Part shown: positions 1 through 7,088 of the stretch, piece by piece | Layout: each line of letters opens with the position of its first letter | Position numbering within the stretch: position 1 is the stretch's first letter | Source: Anianibacter sp965662745 | GTDB lineage: Bacteria > Pseudomonadota > Alphaproteobacteria > Rhodobacterales > Rhodobacteraceae | Length of the DNA stretch: 16,977 bases | Assembly (NCBI GenBank): GCA_965662745.1 | Contig: CBFIJK010000067.1 | Location: forward strand, 1 to 16,977 | Direction of reading: 5' to 3' | Notes under the pieces: model-generated | Databases searched by the model: none | The model's input: the letters and a program-made list of their open reading frames with translations, nothing else | What the model was told of the DNA's origin: nothing | Program-made: the position numbers and the translations under genes

Positions 1-424
1 CCAGCACCCGCTGGCGCAGAAACCCTATGTCGAGGCCGAAGATTTCCGCAATGAAATGCTCATCACTTACCCAGTGGACCGCGCACGGCTGGATATCTTC
101 AGCCAGCTTCTATCGCCCGCCAAGGTCGAACCGCGCGGTGTGAGGCAAGTGGAACTGACGGCGGTGATCCTGCTGCTGGTCGCGTCGAACCGGGGCGTAG
201 CTGTCCTGCCCGACTGGGTCGTGCGCGAGGTGCGCTATCATTCCGACTACGTCACCCGGCCCATAACCAAGTCCGGGCTGACGCGCAGGCTGTATGCCGC
301 GACGCGGGTGGAAGAGACGACAAAGCCGTTCATGTCCCACCTTCTGCGCCTCGCGCGAACCATCCCTGTGCAGTTGCAGCGCGGACGGCTGGAGATGGCC
401 GAAGGCGCCCCAGCAGAACGCTGA
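1..424 (+). CDS. LysR-family transcriptional regulator, MetR-like (3' part only)
   Basis: Partial gene cut by the left edge; the open frame runs from base 2 (QHPLAQKPYVEAEDF) to a TGA at 422-424, about 140 residues. What is seen matches the C-terminal effector-binding half of a LysR-type regulator; the DNA-binding helix-turn-helix would lie upstream, outside the window. The stretches LITYPVDRARLDIF, VASNRGVAVLPDWVV and RLYAATR closely resemble E. coli MetR (LIYPVQRSRLDVW, GIAALPHWVV, RLYAAVR). MetR uses homocysteine as co-effector to control methionine biosynthesis genes. The downstream transporter lies 139 bases away in the same direction, so co-transcription is possible but not shown. No met gene is visible in the window, so a role in methionine regulation rests on similarity only. 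The in-frame ATG at 56 is internal, not the start. Confidence 0.85.
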   Translation, partial: QHPLAQKPYVEAEDFRNEMLITYPVDRARLDIFSQLLSPAKVEPRGVRQVELTAVILLLVASNRGVAVLPDWVVREVRYHSDYVTRPITKSGLTRRLYAATRVEETTKPFMSHLLRLARTIPVQLQRGRLEMAEGAPAER

Positions 425-563
425 CGGACAGGTCACGCTTCGGCGGTTTCGCAGAAGATCCTACCATGTGTCGCAAATCCCGGCGGATGCGGCGTTGCAG
501 CATTTCGAGATGAGCGGCTTTCGTGCGATCACCAAGACAGGATCGCATGTTCGGGAGCAGGCC

Positions 564-1835
564 ATGCTGAAGGTGATCGGCGGAATCTGGGCGCTCTTGC
601 TGGGCGTTGTGCTTATCATGCTGGGCAACGGCATGCATTTCACCCTGATCGGCCTGCGCGGCGGGATCGAGGGCTTTTCCGCAACCGAACTCGCCATCGT
701 GACCTCGGGCTATTTCCTGGGATTCCTGTCAGGCGCGCGCTACAGCCCCGTCCTGATCCGCCGGGTCGGCCATGTCCGGGTCTTCGCCGCTCTTGCCAGT
801 TTCATGTCCGCCGCCCTTATCAGCTTTCCGCTTTTGGCAGAGCCATGGGCCTGGACGATCCTGCGCATCCTCATCGGTTTTTGCATGTCGGGCATCTACG
901 TGACCGCCGAAAGCTGGCTGAACGATGCCGCAACGAACGAATCCCGCGGCACGGTCCTGTCGCTTTACATGATCGCGCAGACGCTGGGCATCATCGGGGC
1001 GCAGGGCCTTCTGACACTGGGCGACGAGGGCACGGCCGTCCTGTTCATCGGCGCGTCGATCCTTGTCTCGATCTCCTTCGCGCCGATCCTTCTGTCGATC
1101 ACGCCCGTTCCGGCGGCGCAGGTGACGCGGCCCATGGGCCTCAAAGAGCTATTCTCGAACTCGCCCCTCGGCACGCTTGGCATCTTCTTTCTCGGTAGCG
1201 TCTATGCCACGCAATCGGGCATGGGCGCGGTGTTCGGCACGCAGATCGGTATGACTTCCAGCCAGATCGCGCTGTTCGTGGCGATGCTTTTCGCGGGCGC
1301 CTTGCTGCTGCAATACCCGATCGGCTGGCTGTCGGACCGCATGGACCGACGCAGGCTGATCTTTGGCGCGGCGGTTCTGGGCGCGGCGTCCTGCGCGGTG
1401 GGCTGGGTGACGGGCGGCAACATCTATACGCTGATGGCCGCCGCGTTCTTCGCCGGCGGCGTCACTACGCCGCTCTACGCGCTGTTCCTCGCCTACACGA
1501 ACGACTTCCTGAGCGCCGAGGATATGCCCGCCGCCTCTGGCGGGCTGGTCTTCACCTTCGGCGTCGGCGCGATCCTTGGCCCGCTTGTGACCGGCTGGGC
1601 GATGCAGCAATTCGATCCCTTCGCCTTCTGGATCGTCCTTGGCGCCACCTTCACACTGATCGCGGGCTATGCCGCCTACCGGATGACCCAGCGCGCGCCG
1701 CTCGCAGTGTCCGAGACCGACAGCTACATCGGCGTTCTTCCCACCACGTCCGCCGTCGCGGTCGAAGCGGCAACCGACTGGGCAACGGAACAGGCCGAGG
1801 CGCAGCGCGAAGAGGACGACAGCGAGGCCGCCTGA
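564..1835 (+). CDS. Major facilitator superfamily transporter, YcaD-like
   Basis: A 423-residue inner-membrane protein with about 12 hydrophobic helices, expected to be a proton-driven solute transporter of unknown substrate. The ATG at 564 is chosen because GGGAG lies just upstream (553-557) and the protein then opens directly in the first helix (MLKVIGGIWALLLGVV); the frame stays open further upstream but overlaps the LysR gene. MFS loop motifs are visible: GARYSPVLIRRVGHVRVF after helix 2 and IGWLSDRMDRRRLIFG in the second half. The pattern YFLGFLSG, TAESWLN, ESRGTVLSLYM recalls the E. coli YcaD subfamily (YFTGNLVG, VVESALM, NRGRLLAAYMM). The C-terminus is a hydrophilic acidic tail (EAQREEDDSEAA). 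It ends 3 bases before the stop of the convergent glutaminase gene, leaving no room for a separate terminator. Confidence 0.88.
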   Translation: MLKVIGGIWALLLGVVLIMLGNGMHFTLIGLRGGIEGFSATELAIVTSGYFLGFLSGARYSPVLIRRVGHVRVFAALASFMSAALISFPLLAEPWAWTILRILIGFCMSGIYVTAESWLNDAATNESRGTVLSLYMIAQTLGIIGAQGLLTLGDEGTAVLFIGASILVSISFAPILLSITPVPAAQVTRPMGLKELFSNSPLGTLGIFFLGSVYATQSGMGAVFGTQIGMTSSQIALFVAMLFAGALLLQYPIGWLSDRMDRRRLIFGAAVLGAASCAVGWVTGGNIYTLMAAAFFAGGVTTPLYALFLAYTNDFLSAEDMPAASGGLVFTFGVGAILGPLVTGWAMQQFDPFAFWIVLGATFTLIAGYAAYRMTQRAPLAVSETDSYIGVLPTTSAVAVEAATDWATEQAEAQREEDDSEAA

Positions 1836-1838
1836 ACC

Positions 1839-3701
1839 TTAGACGAGGTTGCGAATTTCCTCATTCGCGAGGCGCAGGCGGTGCGTCAGACTGATGACCA
1901 GGTTCTGAAGAATCGTCGTCAGAACCTCGGGCTTTGTCTTGGCGATCTCGCGGATACGCTCGACCGAGAACGCGTAGCAGATCAGCGCCTCGTCGGCGTG
2001 GACATTGGCGGTACGGTGCCCGCCGTCGATCAGCGCCATCTCGCCGAATGATTGCCCCGGACCGACCGAAGCCACGCGCTTGCGGCTGCCATCGGGCAGC
2101 GTGACGGTGATGCTGGCCGCGCCGCTGGCGATAATGAAGAAGGCGTTCGCCTCATCGCCCTCGCGCACGACCTCGTCGCCTGCCGAAAACTGGAAGGACG
2201 ACAACGCGCCTTCCAGCGCCTTCAGCCCGTCCGCGTTCAGCCCGGCGAATAGATCGAGCCGCGAAAGTGCAAAGCGCGACAGGTCATCGGTCTCGAAGAA
2301 ATTCGCCAGCAGGTCATTTTCCAGATCCTCGAGCGCGGTATCTGTATCGGGCAGCGTGTGAACGTGGCCGGTATCCTTCGCGCCCCCCGGCAGTAGCGCG
2401 GCGACCGGGTGACCGGCAGGCACCTGGGTGAAGACAAGCTCTGGCCCGCCGTCAGTCTGGTTCGAAATCGCCTCGGACAAGAGCCGGATCGCCGCGGCAT
2501 CCGCTGACGAGCAGCGCTTGAAATCCAGGACGACCGCGCCGCAGTCATGGGCTAGTTCTGCAAGCCGGCGGATCAGCCGTTCGGCAGAGCCGAAGAACAG
2601 CGCGCCCTGCACTTCCAGCACCGCGATCCTGTGGCCTTCGCGTTTCAGCACCTCGATCTCTGCCCCGGACCGCAGGCGTTTCGAGCGCACGTCCGAAACG
2701 CGGTATTCGCGGCGGATAACGGTCTGAACGGTGGTGCGGTCGGAAAAGGCGTGTAGGCCGAAATCGCGACTGATCTCGCGGCAAACGGCGACGCCGCGGA
2801 TGGAATTGCCATGTGGATCAAGGGGCGGCGAATAGACGGCGATGCCCGCCTGCCCCGGAATGACGGCAAAGATGCCGCCCGCCACACCACTTTTCGCGGG
2901 CAGGCCGACCTCATAGGCCCACTGGCCTGCATAATCATACATGCCGCAAGTGGACATGAGCGTAAGGATATCGCGGATCTGCTCTGGCTCCAGCACCTGT
3001 TTCGAAGTGACGGGGTGCGTGCCGTGGTTCGCCATTGTCGCGGCCATCATCGCCATGTCCCCGCAGGTCACACGGATGGAGCATTGCTTGAAATAAAGCT
3101 CCAGCACGTCCTCGGGCGGCGAGGAGATCATGCCTGAATTCAGCATCATGTAGGCAATCGCTCGGTTGCGGTGGCCGGTGTCGCGTTCGGACGCGAAGAC
3201 GGCTTCATCTATCTCCAGCGGACGGCCGGCGAAATCGTTGAAGAACTCCATCATCGTGGCAAGGCGGGCCTGCGGCGTCGCGCCCGGCATCATGTCCGAA
3301 ATCGCGATCGCGCCCGCGTTCACCATTGGATTGAACGGGCGGTTGTTCTCATCGTCTAGGATGATCGAGTTGAACGCCTCGCCGGTCGGCTCCACCCCCA
3401 CCTGCTCCAGTACGCGGTCGACCCCGTAGGTGCCCAGCGCGTAGCCATAGGTGAAGGGTTTCGACATCGACTGGATGGTGAAGGGCAGATCGGCCTCGCC
3501 GGTCGTGTAAAGACGGCCATCGACCGTAGCGATGGCAATCCCGAAATGATCGGGATTCGCGGTCGAAAGCTGCGGGATGTAGTTGGCAACGGCCCCATCC
3601 TTCAGGGGCAGAAGACGGGTGCGAAGCGCGTCAAGATAGCGTTCAATCGGCCCTCCGCCGACGCCCCTGGCGTTGACGCTGCCCATTCCCGATTTCTGCA
3701 T
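1839..3701 (-). CDS. glsA: Glutaminase A fused to STAS and cyclic-nucleotide-binding domains
   Basis: A 620-residue protein, about twice the usual 300-310 residues of bacterial glutaminase. Residues ~20-317 form the glutaminase, which hydrolyses L-glutamine to glutamate and ammonia. The serine-beta-lactamase-like S-x-x-K dyad is present (Ser78, Lys81 in IQSMSKPF), as are NPMVNAGAI (125-132), NSGMISSPPEDVLELYF and YDYAGQWAYEVGLPAKSGV. Residues ~345-445 resemble a STAS domain (VLDFKRCSSADAAAIRLL). Residues ~475-605 are a cyclic-nucleotide-binding domain with a phosphate cassette, FGEMALIDGGHRTANV, with Glu554 and Arg563 in the cNMP-contact positions. No signal peptide or membrane segment is seen, so it should be cytosolic. 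The ATG at 3701 follows a GGGGGA about 8 bases upstream; Met6 is an alternative. The add-on domains suggest activity gated by cAMP/cGMP or a partner protein (inference). No cyclase gene is nearby. Confidence 0.93.
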   Translation of the reverse strand: MQKSGMGSVNARGVGGGPIERYLDALRTRLLPLKDGAVANYIPQLSTANPDHFGIAIATVDGRLYTTGEADLPFTIQSMSKPFTYGYALGTYGVDRVLEQVGVEPTGEAFNSIILDDENNRPFNPMVNAGAIAISDMMPGATPQARLATMMEFFNDFAGRPLEIDEAVFASERDTGHRNRAIAYMMLNSGMISSPPEDVLELYFKQCSIRVTCGDMAMMAATMANHGTHPVTSKQVLEPEQIRDILTLMSTCGMYDYAGQWAYEVGLPAKSGVAGGIFAVIPGQAGIAVYSPPLDPHGNSIRGVAVCREISRDFGLHAFSDRTTVQTVIRREYRVSDVRSKRLRSGAEIEVLKREGHRIAVLEVQGALFFGSAERLIRRLAELAHDCGAVVLDFKRCSSADAAAIRLLSEAISNQTDGGPELVFTQVPAGHPVAALLPGGAKDTGHVHTLPDTDTALEDLENDLLANFFETDDLSRFALSRLDLFAGLNADGLKALEGALSSFQFSAGDEVVREGDEANAFFIIASGAASITVTLPDGSRKRVASVGPGQSFGEMALIDGGHRTANVHADEALICYAFSVERIREIAKTKPEVLTTILQNLVISLTHRLRLANEEIRNLV

Positions 3702-3874
3702 TCAGGGTCCCCCAGTCTGACCTTCGGACAACCTATTCAGGGCGTTGTGGGCCAAAAGCGAAAACCGGATGGCGGCCGGTCTCGTGGGGCTTGCCCCTGC
3801 ATCATGCCCACTGCTTGTGCAGAACGCGAAATAATCAGGCACTCCCGAGTCGCGCCCATCGGGACCCAAGGCCC

Positions 3875-3903
3875 TTGGCATCGTCCCCGTCGGCGCGTAT
3901 ACG
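3875..3903 (+). promoter_or_regulatory. Candidate sigma-70 promoter of suhB overlapping two palindromes
   Basis: TTGGCA (3875-3880) and TATACG (3898-3903) are separated by exactly 17 bases and lie 25 bases before the suhB ATG, fitting a -35/-10 pair. The -10 sits within the perfect palindrome GCGTATACGC (3895-3904). The -35 overlaps an inverted repeat CCAAGG-C-CCTTGG (3866-3878). Such placement would suit a repressor, but no regulator can be named. The start site would fall near 3910, giving a leader of about 20 bases. Confidence 0.5.
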
Positions 3904-3928
3904 CCGCGCCTGACAACCGGAGACCGAC

Positions 3929-4717
3929 ATGCAGGGCAGCGCCAATCTCAACGTGATGATCAAAGCCGCGCGCAAGGCGGGACGGAGCCTTGTGAAGGAC
4001 TTCCGCGAGGTCGAGAACCTGCAGGTATCGACCAAGGGCGCAGGCGATTTTGTTAGCCGCGCCGATATCGCTGCTGAAAAGATCATCCGCGAGGAACTGA
4101 CCGAGGCGCGCCCGAATTATGGCTGGCTGGCCGAGGAAAGCGATCCCGTCGACGGCAAGGACCCGACGCGCCGCTGGATCGTCGATCCCCTGGATGGGAC
4201 GACCAACTTCTTGCACGGCCTGCCGCATTGGGCAGTGTCCATCGCGCTGGAATTCAAGGGCGAGATCATCGCCGCCGTCGTCTTCGACGCCGCCAAGGAC
4301 GAGATGTTCGTCGCCGAAAAGGGCCAGGGCGCCTGGCTGAACGACACGCGGATCCGGGTGTCGAACCGCAACAAGATGATCGAGTGCATCTTTGCGACCG
4401 GCCTGCCCTTTGGGGGCCGACCGGAACTGCCTGCCACGATGCGCGATCTCGGCCGCCTTCTGCCCGCGACCGCCGGTGTACGGCGCTGGGGCGCGGCGGC
4501 GCTTGATCTCGCCTATGTCGCGGCGGGCCGCTACGACGGCTACTGGGAACGCCGCCTCAACGCCTGGGACGTGGCCGCCGGTATCCTGATCGTGCGCGAA
4601 GCGGGCGGCTTTGTCCAAGCGATGGACCCGGCGGACAACCCTGTCTATTCTCGCGCGCTCCTTTGCGCGAACGATCCGATCTTCGAGCCCTTCGCCAAGA
4701 TCATCCGCGAAGGCTAG
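3929..4717 (+). CDS. suhB: Inositol monophosphatase family protein (SuhB)
   Basis: A 262-residue cytosolic Mg2+-dependent phosphatase, close to E. coli SuhB (267 residues). The enzyme dephosphorylates myo-inositol-1-phosphate; in E. coli SuhB also joins the rRNA antitermination complex. The metal site is complete: Glu70 in WLAEES, Asp86 and Asp89 in the signature WIVDPLDGTTNFLHGLP (83-99), and Asp214 in NAWDVAAG. Lys36 and Asp40 (STKGAGDFVSRAD) match the N-terminal conserved segment. The ATG at 3929 is preceded by GGAGACC. It is divergent from the glutaminase gene across 227 bases and has its own candidate promoter. Its TAG shares a CTAG with the stop of the convergent MATE gene, so the two reading frames overlap by 4 bases. 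A different small phosphorylated substrate (histidinol phosphate, PAP) is possible but the motifs favour SuhB. Confidence 0.9.
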   Translation: MQGSANLNVMIKAARKAGRSLVKDFREVENLQVSTKGAGDFVSRADIAAEKIIREELTEARPNYGWLAEESDPVDGKDPTRRWIVDPLDGTTNFLHGLPHWAVSIALEFKGEIIAAVVFDAAKDEMFVAEKGQGAWLNDTRIRVSNRNKMIECIFATGLPFGGRPELPATMRDLGRLLPATAGVRRWGAAALDLAYVAAGRYDGYWERRLNAWDVAAGILIVREAGGFVQAMDPADNPVYSRALLCANDPIFEPFAKIIREG

Positions 4718-6048
4718 GCCGGAGCGGGTTCCTCTGCCTCTCGTTCCAGCGCCGGATAGCGCAAGCCCAGCGTGATCCCCCGCGCGACGAACGAGATAAG
4801 GAATGCGATCCATAGGCCGTGATTGCCAAAGGCCGGAACGAGCAGCAGAACGGCGGCGATATAGATCACCAGCGAGATTGCCATCATGTTGCGCATGTCG
4901 GCGGTGCGCGTCGCGCCAATGAATATCCCGTCCAGCAGCCAAGCGGGCGCACCCACAAGGGGCGCCGCGACCATGTAGATCAGGAAGACGCGCGCGGTTT
5001 CGCGCACTTCGGGCGCGGTGGTCATGATGTCAATGATCGTACCGCCGAAGACCAGGAAGACCGCGCCTAGCAGGGCGCAACTCGCGAGCCCCCAATAGCT
5101 TGTCAGCAGGGACGCGCGCCGCAATCGCGCACGGTTTCGCGCGCCCAGCGCCTGTCCCACCAGCGCCTCAGCCGCAAAGGCGAACCCATCAAGCGCATAG
5201 GCCGTGATCTGCAGAAATTGCAGCAGGATCTGGTTTGCCGCCAAGGGCACGTCGCCGAAATCGGCGGCGAGAAACAAGAACGACATGAACATCGCCTGCA
5301 GCATCAGCGACCGGATCAGGATGTCGGAATTCACCCGCGCCATGCGGATCAGCCGCACCCGGTCGAACACGCGCGCCCGGTCCCGCCAGGCGGGCCGCGC
5401 GAACGCATCGCGGCAGAGCCACAGGCCCAGCGCAAGGCCCGACCACTCGGCAAGGAAGGTGGCGAAAGCCACGCCGTTCACACCCCAGTCCAGACCGAGG
5501 ACGAACCACAGGTCCAGAAGTATGTTTACGCCGTTCATCCAGACCTGAAGCACCAGCACTGCCCGTGTGCGTTCCAACGCGATCAGCCAGCCGGTCAGCC
5601 CGTAAATCGCGATGGCCGCAGGCGCCGACCAGATGCGAATGGCAATGTAGCTTTGGGCCAGCGTTTCAACCTCGTCACTGGCAGGCGATATCCAGAACCC
5701 AAACCGGAAGATCGGAAGTTGCAGCGCGATCAGGCACACCCCTGCCGCGAGCCCGATCATCATGGCTCGCGACAGCATCGCGGCCACCTCTGGCGCGTCC
5801 CCTGCCCCTTCGGCCTGGCTGGTCAGACCCGTGGTGCCCATGCGTAGAAAGCCGAAAATCCAGTAGATGCCAGTGATGATGATCGCGCCAATGCCCACGG
5901 CGCCGATGGGTTCCGGCAGGCCAAGCTGGCCGACGACGCCGGTATCCACCGCGCCGAGGATCGGGACGGTCGCATTCGAAAGAACAATGGGGAACGCGAT
6001 CTTGAGGACGCGGGAATGCGTCAACGGGTTCAGATCGCGCGCGCTCAT
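4714..6048 (-). CDS. MATE family efflux transporter, DinF-like
   Basis: A 444-residue integral membrane protein with about 12 helices in two homologous halves, expected to export organic compounds in exchange for H+ or Na+. DinF-type features are visible: GAVDTGVVGQLG in helix 1, FLRMGTTGLTSQAEGA in helix 2, WMNGVNILLDLWFVLGLDWGV before the mid-protein GVAFATFLAEWSG, and LDGFAFAAEALVGQALGAR, which parallels E. coli DinF (LDAFAYAVEAHSGQAYGAR). The start ATG at 6048 (MSARDLNPLTHSRVL) is preferred: it lies 2 bases after the stop of the upstream thioesterase, and the 25 extra residues encoded by the longer frame overlap that gene. It is therefore the last gene of a three-gene minus-strand operon, probably translated by coupling. 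The physiological substrate cannot be told from sequence. Confidence 0.9.
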   Translation of the reverse strand: MSARDLNPLTHSRVLKIAFPIVLSNATVPILGAVDTGVVGQLGLPEPIGAVGIGAIIITGIYWIFGFLRMGTTGLTSQAEGAGDAPEVAAMLSRAMMIGLAAGVCLIALQLPIFRFGFWISPASDEVETLAQSYIAIRIWSAPAAIAIYGLTGWLIALERTRAVLVLQVWMNGVNILLDLWFVLGLDWGVNGVAFATFLAEWSGLALGLWLCRDAFARPAWRDRARVFDRVRLIRMARVNSDILIRSLMLQAMFMSFLFLAADFGDVPLAANQILLQFLQITAYALDGFAFAAEALVGQALGARNRARLRRASLLTSYWGLASCALLGAVFLVFGGTIIDIMTTAPEVRETARVFLIYMVAAPLVGAPAWLLDGIFIGATRTADMRNMMAISLVIYIAAVLLLVPAFGNHGLWIAFLISFVARGITLGLRYPALEREAEEPAPA

Positions 6049-6050
6049 GG

Positions 6051-6560
6051 TCAGGTATCGCGGCTTGGCATCAGGAAATGACCCGTCCCCTGCGCGTAGA
6101 GGCGCGAGCGGTTGTCCTGCCACGCCTCGACATGAACGCTGGAATAGCGCCGCCCAGACCGATTCACTCGTGCGCGCGCATATGCGTCGCGCGGCAGGCC
6201 GGATCGCAGGTAATCGATAGTGAAATCGATCGTCTTCGGCAACTTCACCGTCCCGGGCTCATCGAGCGTCGCGGGATCGAGAGAACCGGATTCCACGTCA
6301 TCCCAAAGATAGGACCAACTCAGCTCGATGATTGCCGCAATCTCAAGGAAAGACGCTGTCGCGCCGCCGTGGATCGCGGGCAGGATCGGGTTGCCGATCA
6401 GCTTGGGATCATAATGCATGACAGCCGTCAGCTCATCGCCGTGGCGCTCGAATTCGACGCCGAGAAACCTGATGTAAGGTACGCGCCCGACAAGCGCGGC
6501 GAGGGCGCGGTCGCGGCGTTCCTTGACGACCTGAACGGGTTCGGGGCGCGCGCGGCTCAT
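6051..6560 (-). CDS. PaaI-family hotdog-fold thioesterase (second of pair)
   Basis: A 169-residue hotdog-fold protein predicted to hydrolyse acyl-CoA or aryl-CoA thioesters. The core motif LPAIHGGATASFLEIAA places His64-Gly-Gly and a candidate catalytic acid Glu73 on the central helix; many PaaI proteins have Asp here. It carries an insertion of some 20 residues between the central helix and the next strand (SYLWDDVESGSLDPATLDEP), making it longer than its neighbour (141). TIDFTIDYLRSGLPRDAYARA is the typical second strand pair after the helix. The ATG overlaps the TGA of the preceding thioesterase by 4 bases (ATGA at 6557-6560), and the MATE gene starts 2 bases after its own stop, so the three are very likely translated as a unit. 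The substrate is unknown. Confidence 0.88.
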   Translation of the reverse strand: MSRARPEPVQVVKERRDRALAALVGRVPYIRFLGVEFERHGDELTAVMHYDPKLIGNPILPAIHGGATASFLEIAAIIELSWSYLWDDVESGSLDPATLDEPGTVKLPKTIDFTIDYLRSGLPRDAYARARVNRSGRRYSSVHVEAWQDNRSRLYAQGTGHFLMPSRDT

Positions 6561-6982
6561 GACTTGCGCTCCACCGTGAAGGTGCCGGTTGCGGCGGCGA
6601 CGGGGTTATCCATGTCCTCGTCGAAGGCCTCGGCGCGCACGAAGGCGACAGAGCGTGTGATGTGAAAGCATTCGGCGCGGGCGGTCACGGCCTGCCCCGG
6701 GGTTGCCGCGCGCATATAGTCGATGCGCAAGTCGATGGTTGCGGTGCCGCCAGTGTTTTCGGGATGCGACATGACCGCCGCGCCGCCGCAGGTATCCATC
6801 AGCGCACTGACCGCCCCGCCATGGATCACGCCGGTTTCGGGATCGCCTATGATCTGCTCGCTATAGGGCATGCGGATCTCGGACCGGCCGTCCTTGATCT
6901 CGACAAGCTCCATGCCCAGCGCCTGCCCGAAAGGCAGCGCCGCCATGAATGCCTTGTTCATACTGTCGTCGGTCTTGGCCAT
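6557..6982 (-). CDS. PaaI-family hotdog-fold thioesterase (first of pair)
   Basis: A 141-residue hotdog thioesterase, the usual PaaI length. Conserved core: GDPETGVIHGGAVSALMDTCGGAA, with His54-Gly-Gly and Asp63 in the position of the PaaI catalytic aspartate. The second half holds TIDLRIDYMRAATPGQAVTARAECF and ends in AAATGTFTVERKS. PaaI enzymes remove CoA from hydroxylated aryl or acyl thioesters, often to rescue CoA from dead-end intermediates. I chose ATG 6982 (MAKTDDSMNKAF), which has AGGGAGA about 11 bases upstream; the frame is open to 7042, and the downstream Met at 6961 is a possible shorter start. It is first gene of the minus-strand operon with the second thioesterase and MATE transporter, reading away from the divergent exporter at 7089. 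Confidence 0.87.
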   Translation of the reverse strand: MAKTDDSMNKAFMAALPFGQALGMELVEIKDGRSEIRMPYSEQIIGDPETGVIHGGAVSALMDTCGGAAVMSHPENTGGTATIDLRIDYMRAATPGQAVTARAECFHITRSVAFVRAEAFDEDMDNPVAAATGTFTVERKS

Positions 6983-7020
6983 GAGCGCCGTTTTCTCCCT
7001 GGAACTCGGCGCGATACTTC

Positions 7021-7046
7021 GCACTTGAAGACTGGGCTGCAAGTGC
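7021..7046. promoter_or_regulatory. Inverted repeat GCACTTG-N12-CAAGTGC, candidate operator
   Basis: A perfect 7-bp inverted repeat (7021-7027 and 7040-7046) in the 106-base gap between the divergent thioesterase operon and the exporter gene. It covers the candidate -35 of the exporter promoter, the usual place for a repressor or activator site. Because it lies between divergent units it could control both. The binding protein is unknown; it does not match a regulator box I can name. Confidence 0.4.
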
Positions 7047-7052
7047 TAAATT
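7025..7052 (+). promoter_or_regulatory. Candidate promoter of the exporter gene
   Basis: TTGAAG (7025-7030) and TAAATT (7047-7052) are 16 bases apart and lie 37 bases before the ATG at 7089, a fair sigma-70 match in a GC-rich genome. A second inverted repeat, CTCAA-N7-TTGAG (7057-7061/7069-7073), follows at the predicted transcription start and could be an operator or short leader hairpin. Confidence 0.4.
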
Positions 7053-7088
7053 CAGCCTCAAGATAGCTTTGAGCAACAGGTATAGCCA

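Noticed and set aside
3737..4942. A 401-codon minus-strand open frame across suhB
   Set aside because: It runs opposite the whole of suhB, whose metal-site motifs are intact, and extends into the MATE gene.
6983..7088. A manganese riboswitch (yybP-ykoY) before the putative Mn exporter
   Set aside because: The leader after the candidate promoter is only about 30 bases, too short for that riboswitch, and its conserved loops are not seen.
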